47,696 nucleotides of DNA from Gammaproteobacteria bacterium (GCA_020845935.1 JADLEV010000014.1:1-47696); one strand, 5' to 3'; shown: positions 1 through 8,514, counted from the stretch's first letter. The notes: generated by a model not told the origin, from the letters alone. Translations and numbers: made by a program.

Positions 1-1
1 G

Positions 2-355
2 GCTGCGCACTACGCCGCGCTGACCGAGCGCTACGGCAAGCCCTGCTATGCCCGCCGCGATATGCCGGTCACCGCCGCCGGCCGCGCCGCGATCGGCAAA
101 CTCGCTCCCGCCGATCTCAAGCTCGACACGCTGGCCGGCGAGCCAGTCACCGCGGTGCTGACCCGCGCCCCGGGCGATGGCAACGGCATCGGCGGCCTCA
201 AGGTATTGACCGACAACGGCTGGTTCGCGGTGCGCCCCTCCGGCACCGAAGACATCTGCAAGGTCTACGCCGAAAGCCTGCGCGACGAGGCCCATCTCGC
301 GCGGATCCAGCGTGACGCGCAGGAACTGGTCGAGGCGGTACTGGCGAAGGCGTAA
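2..355 (+). CDS. pgm: Phosphoglucomutase, C-terminal part (5' end outside window)
   Basis: This is the last 117 codons of an alpha-D-glucose-phosphate-specific phosphoglucomutase, which interconverts glucose 1-phosphate and glucose 6-phosphate in the cytoplasm. The open frame runs in from the window edge at position 2 and stops with TAA at 353-355. The visible part is the fourth domain of the phosphohexomutase fold. It contains the run GGLKVLTDNGWFAVRPSGTE, whose RPSGTE is the family's phosphate-binding loop, followed by the helix typical of the end of Pgm. The metal-binding and phosphoserine motifs lie upstream and cannot be checked. Phosphoglucosamine or phosphomannomutases share the loop, but the TDNGWFAVRPSGTED context fits the Pgm type best. 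Confidence 0.85.
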   Translation, partial: AAHYAALTERYGKPCYARRDMPVTAAGRAAIGKLAPADLKLDTLAGEPVTAVLTRAPGDGNGIGGLKVLTDNGWFAVRPSGTEDICKVYAESLRDEAHLARIQRDAQELVEAVLAKA

Positions 356-364
356 CCGGCAGCT

Positions 365-395
365 ACGTGGCACGTGCGCGGGGCACGTGCCACGT
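365..395. terminator. Perfect 13-bp inverted repeat between convergent genes
   Basis: The arms at 365-377 and 383-395 are exact reverse complements around a 5-base loop. The hairpin lies between the stop of pgm (355) and the stop of the convergent amidohydrolase gene (400). There is no T-tract on either side, so it is either a bidirectional hairpin that stabilises transcript ends or a copy of a small dispersed palindrome. The position favours an end-of-gene role. Confidence 0.5.
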
Positions 396-399
396 GCCC

Positions 400-1410
400 C
401 TACCGCAATCCCGTCAAACGCTGCGCATTGCCGTGGTAGATCCGGCGGCGATCCTCGTCGCTGATATCAAGTTCATCGATCACGCGGATGGTTTCGCGGA
501 TGTACATCGGGCCGCGTTCGGGATCGAACGGGGCATCGGACGCGAACACGACGTGCTCGGCGCCGAAGAACGACAGCGCGCAGGTGAGCGCCGCGCTGGA
601 GCCGAAGGTCGCGGTGTCGGCGTAGAACTTGCGGAAGTAATCGATCGGCCGCAGCTTCAGCTCGCTCAGCAGCGTGCGGTATTCGCCGTTCGACGTACGC
701 GAGCCAAGTTGATCCCAACCCGGTCCGACGCGGCCTTCGAAAAATGGAATCATGCCGCCGGCGTGATGGGCGATGATTTTCAGGTTCGGAACCGCGTCCA
801 TGACCTTCGAGAACACCAGCCGCGCCAGCGCGACACTGGTCTCATAGGGCCAGCCGAACGTCCACCAGATCTCGTACAGCGAACGATCCTCGGTCAGATA
901 GTCCGGGAAATTGGCGTTGCGCGCGGGATGAATCCAGATCGGCCGATCGAGTTCCGCCATCAATTCGAACAGCGGCCGGAACTGCGGCGCGTCGAGCGGT
1001 TTGCCATTGACGTTGGAATAGATCTGCACGCCGAGCGCGCCGAGGTCCCGAACCGCACGCCGCGCTTCCGCGACCATCGCTTCGGCGTTGTTCATCGCCA
1101 GCGCGGCGATGAAACCCGGGAAACGCTCGGGGTAACGATCACACAATGCGCGCAGGTCATCGTTGCCAACCCTGGCCAGGTCCGCGGCATCGCGAGGCTC
1201 CGGGATCATTTCTATCGACGGCGCCGCCAGCGACAGCACCTGCTGGTAATCGTCGAAGCGATCCATCACCCGCAGGCGCTCGTCGAGGTCGGTCATCATC
1301 GGCACCTGCTCGCTGCGCATCGTGATGTCCAGCCGGCGCGGCATCAGTTGCTGCAGGCGCGCATAGTACGCAGGCGGCCAGATATGGTTGAACAGATCGA
1401 TTTTGCGCAT
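400..1410 (-). CDS. Amidohydrolase family protein (ACMSD/gamma-resorcylate decarboxylase-like)
   Basis: This 336-residue protein is a TIM-barrel metal-dependent hydrolase or decarboxylase of the amidohydrolase-2 family, whose members act on carboxylated aromatic or ring-fission products. Visible motifs are Asp5 and His9 in KIDLFNHIWPP, His161 in WIHPARN, His215-His216 in AHHAGGMIPFFEGRVG and Asp292 in FASDAPFDPERGP. The usual first motif is DxHxH; here the first His position is Phe7, as I recall for one subgroup of the family. The ATG at 1410 is preferred because an AAGGGG lies 10 bases upstream; ATG 1419 and TTG 1455 are in-frame alternatives. The gene directly follows alr on the same strand and is probably co-transcribed with it. 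The substrate is unknown. Confidence 0.75.
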   Translation of the reverse strand: MRKIDLFNHIWPPAYYARLQQLMPRRLDITMRSEQVPMMTDLDERLRVMDRFDDYQQVLSLAAPSIEMIPEPRDAADLARVGNDDLRALCDRYPERFPGFIAALAMNNAEAMVAEARRAVRDLGALGVQIYSNVNGKPLDAPQFRPLFELMAELDRPIWIHPARNANFPDYLTEDRSLYEIWWTFGWPYETSVALARLVFSKVMDAVPNLKIIAHHAGGMIPFFEGRVGPGWDQLGSRTSNGEYRTLLSELKLRPIDYFRKFYADTATFGSSAALTCALSFFGAEHVVFASDAPFDPERGPMYIRETIRVIDELDISDEDRRRIYHGNAQRLTGLR

Positions 1411-1455
1411 GGTGGTCATTCCCCTTCGTAGTGCATCGCCAACGTTGTTTGCCAA

Positions 1456-2589
1456 TCAAGCGCCGTGATAATCCCGGCGCAGACGCTTGCCAAGACGGGT
1501 CAGGACCTCGTAGCTGACCATGTCCGCGTTGCGGGCAACCACATCGAGCGTCAGGTCGTCGCCAATCAGCGTTGCCCTCATGCCCGCGCGGATCGTTCCG
1601 GCTGGCGCGGCGCTCACGTCGAGCGTGGTGAGATCCATCGAAACGCGCCCGGCGATTGGATAGTGGCGGCCGGCGATGATCACGCGGCCGCGATTGCTCA
1701 GCGCGCGCGGGTAGCCATCGGCATAGCCGATGCCGATCGTTGCCAACCGCCCCGGCGGCTGCACCGCGTCGGTGCCACCGTACCCGACGGTGCCGGCGCT
1801 CGTCACCTCGCGGACCTGCAGGATCGGCGCGTCGAGCCGGATCACCGGACGCAGTCCGGCATCGGCCGCGGTCAACCGCGGATTGCCACCGTACAGCGCG
1901 ATCCCCGGACGCACCAGATCACCTCGATACCGCGGACCGAGCAGGATCCCGGCGGAATTGCCGATGCTGATCGGCGCCGCCGGCAACTGCGCGCGCCAGC
2001 CATCGAACAACTCCAACTGCCGGCGATTGCTTGGCTGATCTGGTTCATCGGCGCGGGCGAGATGGGTCATCACGTGGCTGATCGCGAGAGCTCGCAGCAG
2101 TTTGGAGTCGGCGCGCAGCCGGCTCAAGTCGTCGCCATCGAGGCCAAGCCGCTGCATGCCGGTATCGAGATTGAGCATGCACGGCAGCGGCCGCCCAAGC
2201 AGCCGGGACAGCGCCGCCCAGCGTTGCACCTGCCCCAGCGAATTGAGCACCGGTTCGAGCCGATGCGTGACGAACAGCGATTCCGCGCCGATGGCCGGGC
2301 CGTGCAAGACGTGGATCGCCAGCGCCGGATCGGACAGCAGCGCGCGCAGTTCGATGCCCTCGGCAGTGGTCGCGACAAAGAAGGCGGTACAACCCTCGTC
2401 GCGCAAACGGGTGGCCACCGGCGCGATGCCCAGGCCGTAGGCATCGGCCTTGACCACGGCACCGCAGCGCCCGGGCGCGGCGAGCTGTCGCAATAGCCGA
2501 TAGTTCGCGGCGAGCGCCGCGAGATCGACCTGCAACACGGCGTCGTCCGGCAGCGCCTCGGGACGCGATGGTGTGTCAGGAATCGGCAT
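1456..2589 (-). CDS. alr: Alanine racemase
   Basis: This 377-residue PLP enzyme interconverts L- and D-alanine and supplies D-Ala for peptidoglycan. Lys47 in AVVKADAYGLG is the residue that binds PLP. Tyr270 in GTVGYGGTDAV is the second catalytic base. The motif GRVSMDLTTLDV, near residue 315, is typical of the C-terminal beta domain. Its length matches biosynthetic Alr (about 360 residues). The stop at 1456 is followed directly by the amidohydrolase region, so the two genes probably share a transcript. Nothing marks it as a broad-specificity periplasmic racemase: there is no signal peptide. Confidence 0.93.
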   Translation of the reverse strand: MPIPDTPSRPEALPDDAVLQVDLAALAANYRLLRQLAAPGRCGAVVKADAYGLGIAPVATRLRDEGCTAFFVATTAEGIELRALLSDPALAIHVLHGPAIGAESLFVTHRLEPVLNSLGQVQRWAALSRLLGRPLPCMLNLDTGMQRLGLDGDDLSRLRADSKLLRALAISHVMTHLARADEPDQPSNRRQLELFDGWRAQLPAAPISIGNSAGILLGPRYRGDLVRPGIALYGGNPRLTAADAGLRPVIRLDAPILQVREVTSAGTVGYGGTDAVQPPGRLATIGIGYADGYPRALSNRGRVIIAGRHYPIAGRVSMDLTTLDVSAAPAGTIRAGMRATLIGDDLTLDVVARNADMVSYEVLTRLGKRLRRDYHGA

Positions 2590-2827
2590 GATTCGATGCG
2601 CTGCCCGAAGAGACCGGGTGGCAATCCTGGTACCGGCCTGGACGGCAAAGGCTGGCGGCGACCATGCTGCTATACTGCCCCGCGCCGCACGTGCCGTGCC
2701 TGACCGATGGAGTGGGGACGACAGGGATGATGTTCTGGTTCGGCTCGCGGGAGGGGTCGGTCATCGGGCAGCCATTGTACCGGCGCAAACTGGAATGCGG
2801 CAGCCGATTTCAACGCGGGGAATTGCC

Positions 2828-4579
2828 ATGTCCAAAGATTCGCGCACCGGAACGATTCGGCGCCTGCGTCTGTTTCTCATCAAGCCGTCGCACTACGACG
2901 CCGACGGCTATGCGATCCAGTGGTTCCGTTCCGACATGCCATCGAACACGATGGCGGTGTTGAACGGCCTGGCCCAGGATTGCGCGCGGCGGCGCGTGCT
3001 TGGCCCCGAGGTCGAGATCGCGATCACCGCCATCGACGAAATGCACACCCGGATCCGGCCGGAACGCATCATCCGTGAACTGCGAGACAGCGGCGAGCGC
3101 GGCCTCATCGCGCTGGTCGGCGTGCAGTCGAATCAGTTTCCGCGCGCGGTCGATCTCGCCCGGCCATTTCGCGCCGCCGGGATCGATGTCTGCCTCGGCG
3201 GCTTCCACGTCAGCGGCTCGATCGCGATGCTGCCGCAGATCCCGCCCGAGATCCGCGAGGCGATGGATCTCGGCATCTCGATCTACTGCGGCGAAGCCGA
3301 GGAACGCTTCGAGGAGGTGTTGCGCGACGCCTTTGCCGGGGAACTGAAGCCGATGTACAACGCGATGGATGCGCTGCCGGCGCTGCAAGGCGCGGTCTGC
3401 CCGGAACTGCCCGAGGACCTGACCCATGGCAGCCTGTCGCTGCGCGGCAGTTTCGATGCCGGGCGCGGCTGCCCGTTCCAGTGCAGCTTCTGCACCGTGA
3501 TCAACGTGCAGGGCCGGCGCTCGCGGTTCCGCGACGCGGACGACATCGAGGCGCTGCTGCGCCGCCATCACGCCCGCGGCGTGTTCAAGTTCTTCATCAC
3601 CGACGACAACTTCGCCCGCAACAAGAACTGGCAGGCGATCTTCGAACGCATCATCGAACTGCGCGAACGCGAGGGCATGAAGTTCCGCTTCATGCTGCAA
3701 GTCGATACGCTGGCGCATCAGGTCGAAGGCTTCATCGAGACCGCGGCGCGCGCCGGCGTCGATCGGGTGTTCATCGGTCTGGAAAACATCAATCCGGACA
3801 ATCTCGCGACCGCGAACAAGCGGCAGAACCAGATCGCCGAATATCGGGCGATGTTGCAGGCATGGAAGCGGATCGGCGTCATCACGATGTGCGGTTACAT
3901 CATCGGCTTCCCGCACGACACGCCGGAACGGGTGCAGCGCGACATCGGCATCATCCAGCGCGAACTGCCGACCGACTTCATCAGCTTCTTCTGCCTGACG
4001 CCGCTGCCCGGTTCGCAGGATCACCGGGCGCTGTACACCAGCGGCGCGCCGCTCGACCCGGATCTGAACAACTACGATACCGAGCACGTCACCGCCGATC
4101 ATCCGCTGATGAGCCGCGCCGAGTTCTACCAGACCTACCGCGCGGCCTGGGACGCGTTCTACACGATGGATCATCTGGAAACGACCTTGCGCCGGGCAGC
4201 GGCGTGCGGCATCTCGCCGCGGACCATCGCCAAGCTGACGCTGTACTACTACGGCAGCCAGTCGATCGACGGCATCAATCCGATGCAGGGCGGTCTGTTC
4301 CGCCGCAAGTACCGCCGCGATCGACGCCATGGCATGCCGATCGAGAATCCGCTGGTGTTCTACGCCGGTTACGGCTGGCAGATCGTCAGCCGCACCGCGA
4401 AGCTGGTCCTGCTCGCCGCAGGCGTCTGGCAGCGCTTGCGCCGCGTCGAACGCGATCGCAACCGCCAAAGCTATACCGATCTCGCGCTGACCCCCATCGG
4501 CCGCGAGGAAACCCAGAACCTCGAATTGATCCGCGAGACGAACCGGGTCGCGCGAACCGCGGCACCCGCCACGCCCTGA
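2828..4579 (+). CDS. B12-binding-domain radical SAM protein
   Basis: This 583-residue protein has an N-terminal cobalamin-binding-like region (about residues 1-170) and a radical SAM barrel. The CxxxCxxC cluster motif is Cys215, Cys219 and Cys222 in GRGCPFQCSFCTV. The barrel continues with FKFFITDDNFARN, GVDRVFIGLENINPDN and MCGYIIGFPHDTPERVQRDI, all typical of this class. Related enzymes act in hopanoid, lipid, cofactor and natural-product chemistry, often as methyltransferases or cyclases; the substrate here cannot be read. The start is ATG 2828, with GGGG about 9 bases upstream; the frame is open further upstream but nothing there looks coding. It is divergent from alr and has no evident operon partner. 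A TATACT at 2671-2676 might be a -10 element. Confidence 0.8.
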   Translation: MSKDSRTGTIRRLRLFLIKPSHYDADGYAIQWFRSDMPSNTMAVLNGLAQDCARRRVLGPEVEIAITAIDEMHTRIRPERIIRELRDSGERGLIALVGVQSNQFPRAVDLARPFRAAGIDVCLGGFHVSGSIAMLPQIPPEIREAMDLGISIYCGEAEERFEEVLRDAFAGELKPMYNAMDALPALQGAVCPELPEDLTHGSLSLRGSFDAGRGCPFQCSFCTVINVQGRRSRFRDADDIEALLRRHHARGVFKFFITDDNFARNKNWQAIFERIIELREREGMKFRFMLQVDTLAHQVEGFIETAARAGVDRVFIGLENINPDNLATANKRQNQIAEYRAMLQAWKRIGVITMCGYIIGFPHDTPERVQRDIGIIQRELPTDFISFFCLTPLPGSQDHRALYTSGAPLDPDLNNYDTEHVTADHPLMSRAEFYQTYRAAWDAFYTMDHLETTLRRAAACGISPRTIAKLTLYYYGSQSIDGINPMQGGLFRRKYRRDRRHGMPIENPLVFYAGYGWQIVSRTAKLVLLAAGVWQRLRRVERDRNRQSYTDLALTPIGREETQNLELIRETNRVARTAAPATP

Positions 4580-4583
4580 GCGC

Positions 4584-4605
4584 GGGCGGACACGCGGGTC
4601 CGCCC
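4584..4605. repeat. Dispersed palindrome, family A, copy 1
   Basis: The 22-base element has arms GGGCGGA and TCCGCCC around ACACGCGG-like centre bases. Near-identical copies lie at 8493-8514 and 18685-18706, always outside coding sequence. This copy follows the radical SAM stop by four bases and could act as a transcript-end hairpin. It resembles REP-type palindromes. Confidence 0.6.
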
Positions 4606-4670
4606 CTGCCAAATCGGTGGTGGCACTCTGGGGTAGACCCTGTCTCTGCCCAACATGTTTGTCTTGCCGG

Positions 4671-4690
4671 GTCCCGGCGTTCGCCGGGAC
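4671..4690. repeat. Dispersed palindrome, family B, copy 1
   Basis: GTCCCGGC and GCCGGGAC are perfect 8-bp arms around a 4-base loop. A second copy with the same arms lies at 30606-30625. This short GTCCCGGC/GCCGGGAC hairpin is a common intergenic palindrome in GC-rich proteobacteria. Confidence 0.6.
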
Positions 4691-4698
4691 GACACGGG

Positions 4699-4938
4699 AG
4701 CGATGCGCGCCGCCAGCAGCAACTCATCGAGCTGCTCGCGCAGCCGAAGCAGCTACGGCACCTGGTCGCGCGCCGCGTTCGCGCGCATCACCTGCGCGAC
4801 GACCGCCCGACTCTGATGGCGCAGCTCAGTGCCGAGCGTGTCCTTGTGGTAGCGTGAAAATCCCGCCACCACTTTTTCGAAATGCACCGCCACATCCAGC
4901 GCCTGCTTGTAAATCGGCAGATGTTCGTAACGCGCCAT
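4699..4938 (-). pseudogene. Broken Avd-like four-helix-bundle protein (S23/IVP family)
   Basis: The frame opens with ATG 4938 and MARYEHLPIYKQALDVAV, continues with FSRYHKDTLGTELR and ANAARDQVP, then meets TAG at 4753-4755. The same frame goes on after the stop with LLRLREQLDELLL, which is what intact family members have at this place. This is therefore most likely a full gene of about 110-120 codons broken by one nonsense codon and lost at its 3' end, where the family-B palindrome begins. The family includes accessory proteins (Avd) of diversity-generating retroelements and free-standing four-helix-bundle proteins. No reverse transcriptase is in the window. A short functional 61-residue protein is possible but less likely. 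Confidence 0.65.
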
Positions 4939-5016
4939 CGCCTTGGCGTATGCAGGAGGAAGGCTCCCGCTGACCCCTCAAGGGGCGGCAGGGCCACCCC
5001 TGAATTTCCAAATCAC

Positions 5017-5820
5017 TCAAATCACCGAAGCGCCACCGTCGCGCCTTCGGCGCAGTGCTCCGAGTCCCGCCAGTGCCGAACCCAACAGCCATACCCCGCC
5101 TGGCACCGGCACCGGCGCGACATCGCCGGGACGAACAGCCCACGCGAAAAGCCCGTAGTCGTTGCCGTTCGCGCGCTGGACGCCGTAGTTGAAGTAAAAG
5201 TTCCACGCGTCGCCGGTACTCGGCGCGTACTCCAACGCGGACCAGTAGAAGTCGGACTGGACGTTCGAGAATGGACCGGTGTTGGTCAGGCCCCAGCCGG
5301 ATTGCGTGTCGCAGGACGAGCTATCGTCCGGAGTGCAGAGGCCTTTATTTGCCAGGTTCACATAAAACATGTGACCCATTTCCGAAACGGGTGCCCCGCT
5401 GCCGTTCCGCCAGCCACCATCGTTGCCATCGGTAGTCGTCTTGGCATAACCCCAGTCGGTCGTCGCGTTGTTTGACAGGGTGTAATCAAACTCTGAACCA
5501 ACCGGCTCCAGGGTTGGCAGGCGCCAACCGGTGATGCCATGGATGTCGAGTCCCGCTGCCCAAGTGGTCGCCGCGGTCCAGTTCATGTATCCATCTAGGT
5601 CATGACCCGACGTCTTCGCGTAGTTCGCATCCGCCAGCCAGGTGAGGTCCAGCACCGTGTCGTAATACGCCTCGTAGGTTGCCGGGCTGCCGTCGAGATC
5701 GCGTCCCTGCAAGGTCGTCTCCCAGGTGCCCTGGCCGGAAACGGCTGCGGCGTATGCGCCGCTCGTTGCCAGCAGCGCGAGTGATGCTAACGAGATTGTT
5801 GCCAAGAGTTGTTTGTTCAC
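5017..5820 (-). CDS. Secreted Lcl/DUF1566-domain protein with PEP-CTERM-like tail
   Basis: This 267-residue protein starts at GTG 5820, with AGAGGAAAGG about 9 bases upstream. Residues 1 to about 24 form a signal peptide (NKQLLATISLASLALLATSG). The middle carries the Lcl (DUF1566) motifs: DTVLDLTWLADANY, WTAATTWAAGL, GWRLPTLEPVG, FYWSALEYAP and FAWAVRPGD. The C-terminus, VPVPGGVWLLGSALAGLGA followed by RRRR, is a membrane segment plus basic cluster of the PEP-CTERM type, which an exosortase would cut. The protein is therefore probably exported and sorted to the cell surface. Lcl domains have a C-type-lectin-like fold. No exosortase or polysaccharide genes lie in the window. The function is unknown. 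Confidence 0.75.
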   Translation of the reverse strand: MNKQLLATISLASLALLATSGAYAAAVSGQGTWETTLQGRDLDGSPATYEAYYDTVLDLTWLADANYAKTSGHDLDGYMNWTAATTWAAGLDIHGITGWRLPTLEPVGSEFDYTLSNNATTDWGYAKTTTDGNDGGWRNGSGAPVSEMGHMFYVNLANKGLCTPDDSSSCDTQSGWGLTNTGPFSNVQSDFYWSALEYAPSTGDAWNFYFNYGVQRANGNDYGLFAWAVRPGDVAPVPVPGGVWLLGSALAGLGALRRRRDGGASVI

Positions 5821-6190
5821 TGCCTGAACCTTTCCTCTATATTTACCTGTAACCCGACCGCTTCGCGGCCGATGCATGACTCCTGCCGCCAGCGGGTTTC
5901 CGACCTTTCGTTTGCCACTAACTACTGGCGATGTTCTCAGCAAGAATCGCGCCCGTTTTCCCCCGCTCCCGCGCGCAGGGCTTTTGTCTTTTACATCAGT
6001 CGGTTAGGCACATCTCGCCGGCGCGAGCGCGCCGGCCCGCCAGGAATTTCTCGTAAAAGTGTAAAGATGTCTGACAGGGTGCCGGGCGCACGACTGGGGG
6101 TCTTGCCTTTTTGCGTCGGGGGCAGACCCCCGTTTCTGCCCATGTAAAACTCCGTCTGGCCTTGCGTCCTCCAGCCTCCGCCTCCGCGCC
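5821..6190. other. Intergenic region upstream of the Lcl/PEP-CTERM gene
   Basis: No gene is visible in these 370 bases. At 6060-6076 there is TGTAAA-N5-CTGACA, which resembles a TGTAAA...GACA element I associate, from memory, with PEP-CTERM gene promoters. A hairpin at 6096-6131 pairs GGGGGTCT with AGACCCCC. The text around it (gggggcagacccc...tctgccca) resembles 4629-4652, so it may be another dispersed repeat. No clear sigma-54 -24/-12 pair was found. Confidence 0.35.
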
Positions 6191-7639
6191 TTATCCGCGC
6201 CGTTCGAGCACGGCGCGCAGTTCGTTGCGATCGATCTTGCCGTTGTTGTTGCGCGGGATGGCGCGCAGCGCGACGAAGCGGGTCGGCAGCGCGTAACCGC
6301 TGATCCGTTTGGCCAATGCCCTGCTCACGGAGTCGAGTGTCACGCCGGCATGCAGCACGACACAGGCAACCGCGCGTTCGCCGCGGAGGGCGTCCGCGAT
6401 GCCGACCACCGCGGCGTCGCGTACCTGCGGATCCGCCAACAGCAGGGCTTCGATCTCTTCCGGGATGATCTTGTTGCCACCCTGATTGATCACGGCATCG
6501 CTGCGGCCCTGCAACCGTAACCCGCCATTGCCGTCGACGCTTCCGTAATCACCGGGGAAACACCAGCCTTCGCGAAACTGACGCGCATTGGCCTCGGGAT
6601 TATTGGCGTAGCCGGAGGCAATCCACGGCGCGCGAAAGCCGAGCCGGCCCGGCTGATCTCGGGGCAGGCCGCGACCCGCCTCATCGAACGCCTGCGCCTC
6701 CAGACCCGGCGCGAGTTGCAGTGGTGCATCGGCTGCGGCGGTCGGCGGCAGGCAGCCGATGATCCCCGCTTCGTTGCTGCCATAGATGATCATCATGTTG
6801 GGCGTGATGTGCCGACGGATCGCTTCGATCTCGTTGGGAAAGGTTGGCGCGCCGGCGATTTCCAGAAAGCGCAGCGCGGCAATCGGCTGATCCCTGGCAT
6901 CCGCCAGCCAGACGCGTACCTGCCACGGCGATGCGCTGGCGCCGGTCACGTGAGGCGCCGCGACGACGTCAACAAACTCGCGCCAGGTGCGCGGAAACGG
7001 CAGATTGCACAACGTCGCGCCGCAATCCAGCACGCGCCGCGCCCAACGCATGCCGACGGCCGACGGCCAGGCCTTGGCCGGCAGCACGCGATCGGTTGGC
7101 AGCAGGTCGTTCATCACTGCGGTCACCCGGGTGAGTTGCGCCATTTGCTCGCCGGTGAACAGCGCCGCTTTCGGCGCCCCGGTCGTCCCCGACGAAAACA
7201 GATAGTGATACGGCCGCTCCGGGTCATCGCATCGCGGCGGCGGCGTGGCTGCGTCACCGACCGACGCCAGCGTCGCCACATCGATGAGGCCAGCACGCGG
7301 TTCGCGTCGGTCGGCGATCAGCCACGGTGGCCGAAAATGTTCGAGCACCTCCCGCCGCCGGCGTTCCGGCAGATCCGGATAGAGCGGCAGCGCGCGACCG
7401 CCGACCCAGGCGATCGCGTATTGCGCGGCAAGGAAGGCGATTGCGTGGCGGTCATCGACGATGTCGAGGGCGACGCAATCGTCTGGACGGACCCCTGCGC
7501 TGTGCAACGCCATCGCGGCGCGGGTCATTCGATTCGCGAAATCGCCATAGCTGACCTGCTCGCGCGGCGACCAATAGGCCAGCGCCTCCGGCACCCGTTC
7601 GGCATGGCGCAGCACCGCGCCCAGCAGGCTTACGAACAT
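6191..7639 (-). CDS. AMP-dependent synthetase/ligase (acyl-CoA ligase family)
   Basis: This 482-residue member of the ANL superfamily activates a carboxylic acid as its adenylate and then normally forms a CoA thioester. The phosphate-binding loop is at residues 148-158 (FSSGTTGAPKA). The C-terminal domain has LRLQGRSDAVINQGGNKI (hinge and A8 region) and ends with the A10 motif RNNNGKIDRNEL, whose Lys is catalytic. The protein is somewhat short for the family (usually 500-550). Its start overlaps the end of the DUF364 gene by 10 bases, so translation is coupled. The divergent FAD/Fe-S/FAD operon suggests a shared pathway. The substrate cannot be read; an aryl or short acyl acid is plausible. 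Confidence 0.8.
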   Translation of the reverse strand: MFVSLLGAVLRHAERVPEALAYWSPREQVSYGDFANRMTRAAMALHSAGVRPDDCVALDIVDDRHAIAFLAAQYAIAWVGGRALPLYPDLPERRRREVLEHFRPPWLIADRREPRAGLIDVATLASVGDAATPPPRCDDPERPYHYLFSSGTTGAPKAALFTGEQMAQLTRVTAVMNDLLPTDRVLPAKAWPSAVGMRWARRVLDCGATLCNLPFPRTWREFVDVVAAPHVTGASASPWQVRVWLADARDQPIAALRFLEIAGAPTFPNEIEAIRRHITPNMMIIYGSNEAGIIGCLPPTAAADAPLQLAPGLEAQAFDEAGRGLPRDQPGRLGFRAPWIASGYANNPEANARQFREGWCFPGDYGSVDGNGGLRLQGRSDAVINQGGNKIIPEEIEALLLADPQVRDAAVVGIADALRGERAVACVVLHAGVTLDSVSRALAKRISGYALPTRFVALRAIPRNNNGKIDRNELRAVLERRG

Positions 7640-8469
7640 GCGGCCGTCAGCAGTCGTTCAAACCCCGGATAGCGATCGCGTTCGAGCAGAAACTTGTGGG
7701 CGCTGTCGCCCATCGACTGCTCGGCGCGCTGGCGCGCGATCGCGACCGCCGGATCGATGAGCCAGGTACCGGCGATCGCGGTGACGCCGCGGGCGAACAG
7801 CGGATCGGGAAAGAACCCGGCGGTCGGGCCGAGCACGACGATCCGTTCGGCGTTGCCCGTGTGCACGAGCAGGCCCTCGATGGTGTCGTTCAGCAGGGTC
7901 GCCGCGGTGATCAGGACCTTGTTGCACACGGCCAGCTGGCTCGGGTCGAGCGTCACCTCGAAGTTCCCATCTCGCTGCACCAGGCCCTGATGTTGTTCGA
8001 TCACGGTGAGACGCAGACCGCGCGCGCGCAGCTTGTCGATTAGTGACGGAAAGTAACCGACCATGCCGATATGGTCGCCCGGCCCGGCATCGAGCGCGCC
8101 GGCGGTATCCGGTGCCGGTTCCGGCCGGAACCCGGCGCGCGCGTACAGGCTCTGCGTGATCGCGCTGATGGCAGCCAGACCGATCGAGCATTCAGCCTCG
8201 TCCGTGCTGGCATAGCGCCGTGCGATATCGAGTGGCGTCTGGCCAAGGAGCCACGCTTCGGAGTACTTCTCCGGCATGCCGCGCTGGCTGTCGCCCAGCC
8301 AGGCGAAATACAACCCGGCGCCACCATCGGCGAGTGCGAGGATGCCGAATTCGGTGTGCTTGCCCTCGTCCGGATCCGGTTCGGGAATGTAGGCATGCGC
8401 CCATGCGGGGATCGAAACGGAACGCGCGGTTCGTTCGGTCATTTCCAGTAATTCAGTCTTGATACTCAC
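7630..8469 (-). CDS. DUF364 (DUF4213-DUF364) family protein
   Basis: This 279-residue protein has an N-terminal alpha/beta region (about 1-95) matching DUF4213 and a C-terminal DUF364 region with GPTAGFFPDPLFARGVTAIA and the segment GDHIGMVGYFPSLIDKLRA. DUF364 proteins are described as putative heavy-metal-chelation domains with a Rossmann-like fold; no reaction is firmly known. The protein may bind a metal or metallo-cofactor that the neighbouring redox enzymes use. It is the first gene of a minus-strand pair, and its stop lies inside the start of the AMP-dependent ligase. It is divergent from the FAD oxidoreductase, with 178 bases between them that must hold both promoters. Confidence 0.7.
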   Translation of the reverse strand: MSIKTELLEMTERTARSVSIPAWAHAYIPEPDPDEGKHTEFGILALADGGAGLYFAWLGDSQRGMPEKYSEAWLLGQTPLDIARRYASTDEAECSIGLAAISAITQSLYARAGFRPEPAPDTAGALDAGPGDHIGMVGYFPSLIDKLRARGLRLTVIEQHQGLVQRDGNFEVTLDPSQLAVCNKVLITAATLLNDTIEGLLVHTGNAERIVVLGPTAGFFPDPLFARGVTAIAGTWLIDPAVAIARQRAEQSMGDSAHKFLLERDRYPGFERLLTAACS

Positions 8470-8492
8470 GTTCCTCTCTCCGAAAGCTCAAC

Positions 8493-8514
8493 GGGCGGAC
8501 ACGGGGGTCCGCCC
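8493..8514. repeat. Dispersed palindrome, family A, copy 2
   Basis: This is the same 22-base palindrome as 4584-4605 (arms GGGCGGA and TCCGCCC), here in the intergenic space between divergent operons. It is followed by the same CCTGCC as copy 1. Its presence between divergent promoters argues that the element is a dispersed repeat rather than only a terminator. Confidence 0.6.

Noticed and set aside
367-1431. A 354-codon plus-strand frame opposite the amidohydrolase
   Set aside because: Same shadow effect; the minus-strand frame has clear catalytic motifs.
5821-6080. A sigma-54 promoter for the PEP-CTERM gene
   Set aside because: No GG-N10-GC pair with acceptable flanks was found; TGGCGGGCCGGCGC has the wrong spacing.
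4580-6190. A complete diversity-generating retroelement
   Set aside because: I found no reverse transcriptase and no second copy of the Lcl-gene 3' segment in the window; only a possible relic is claimed.
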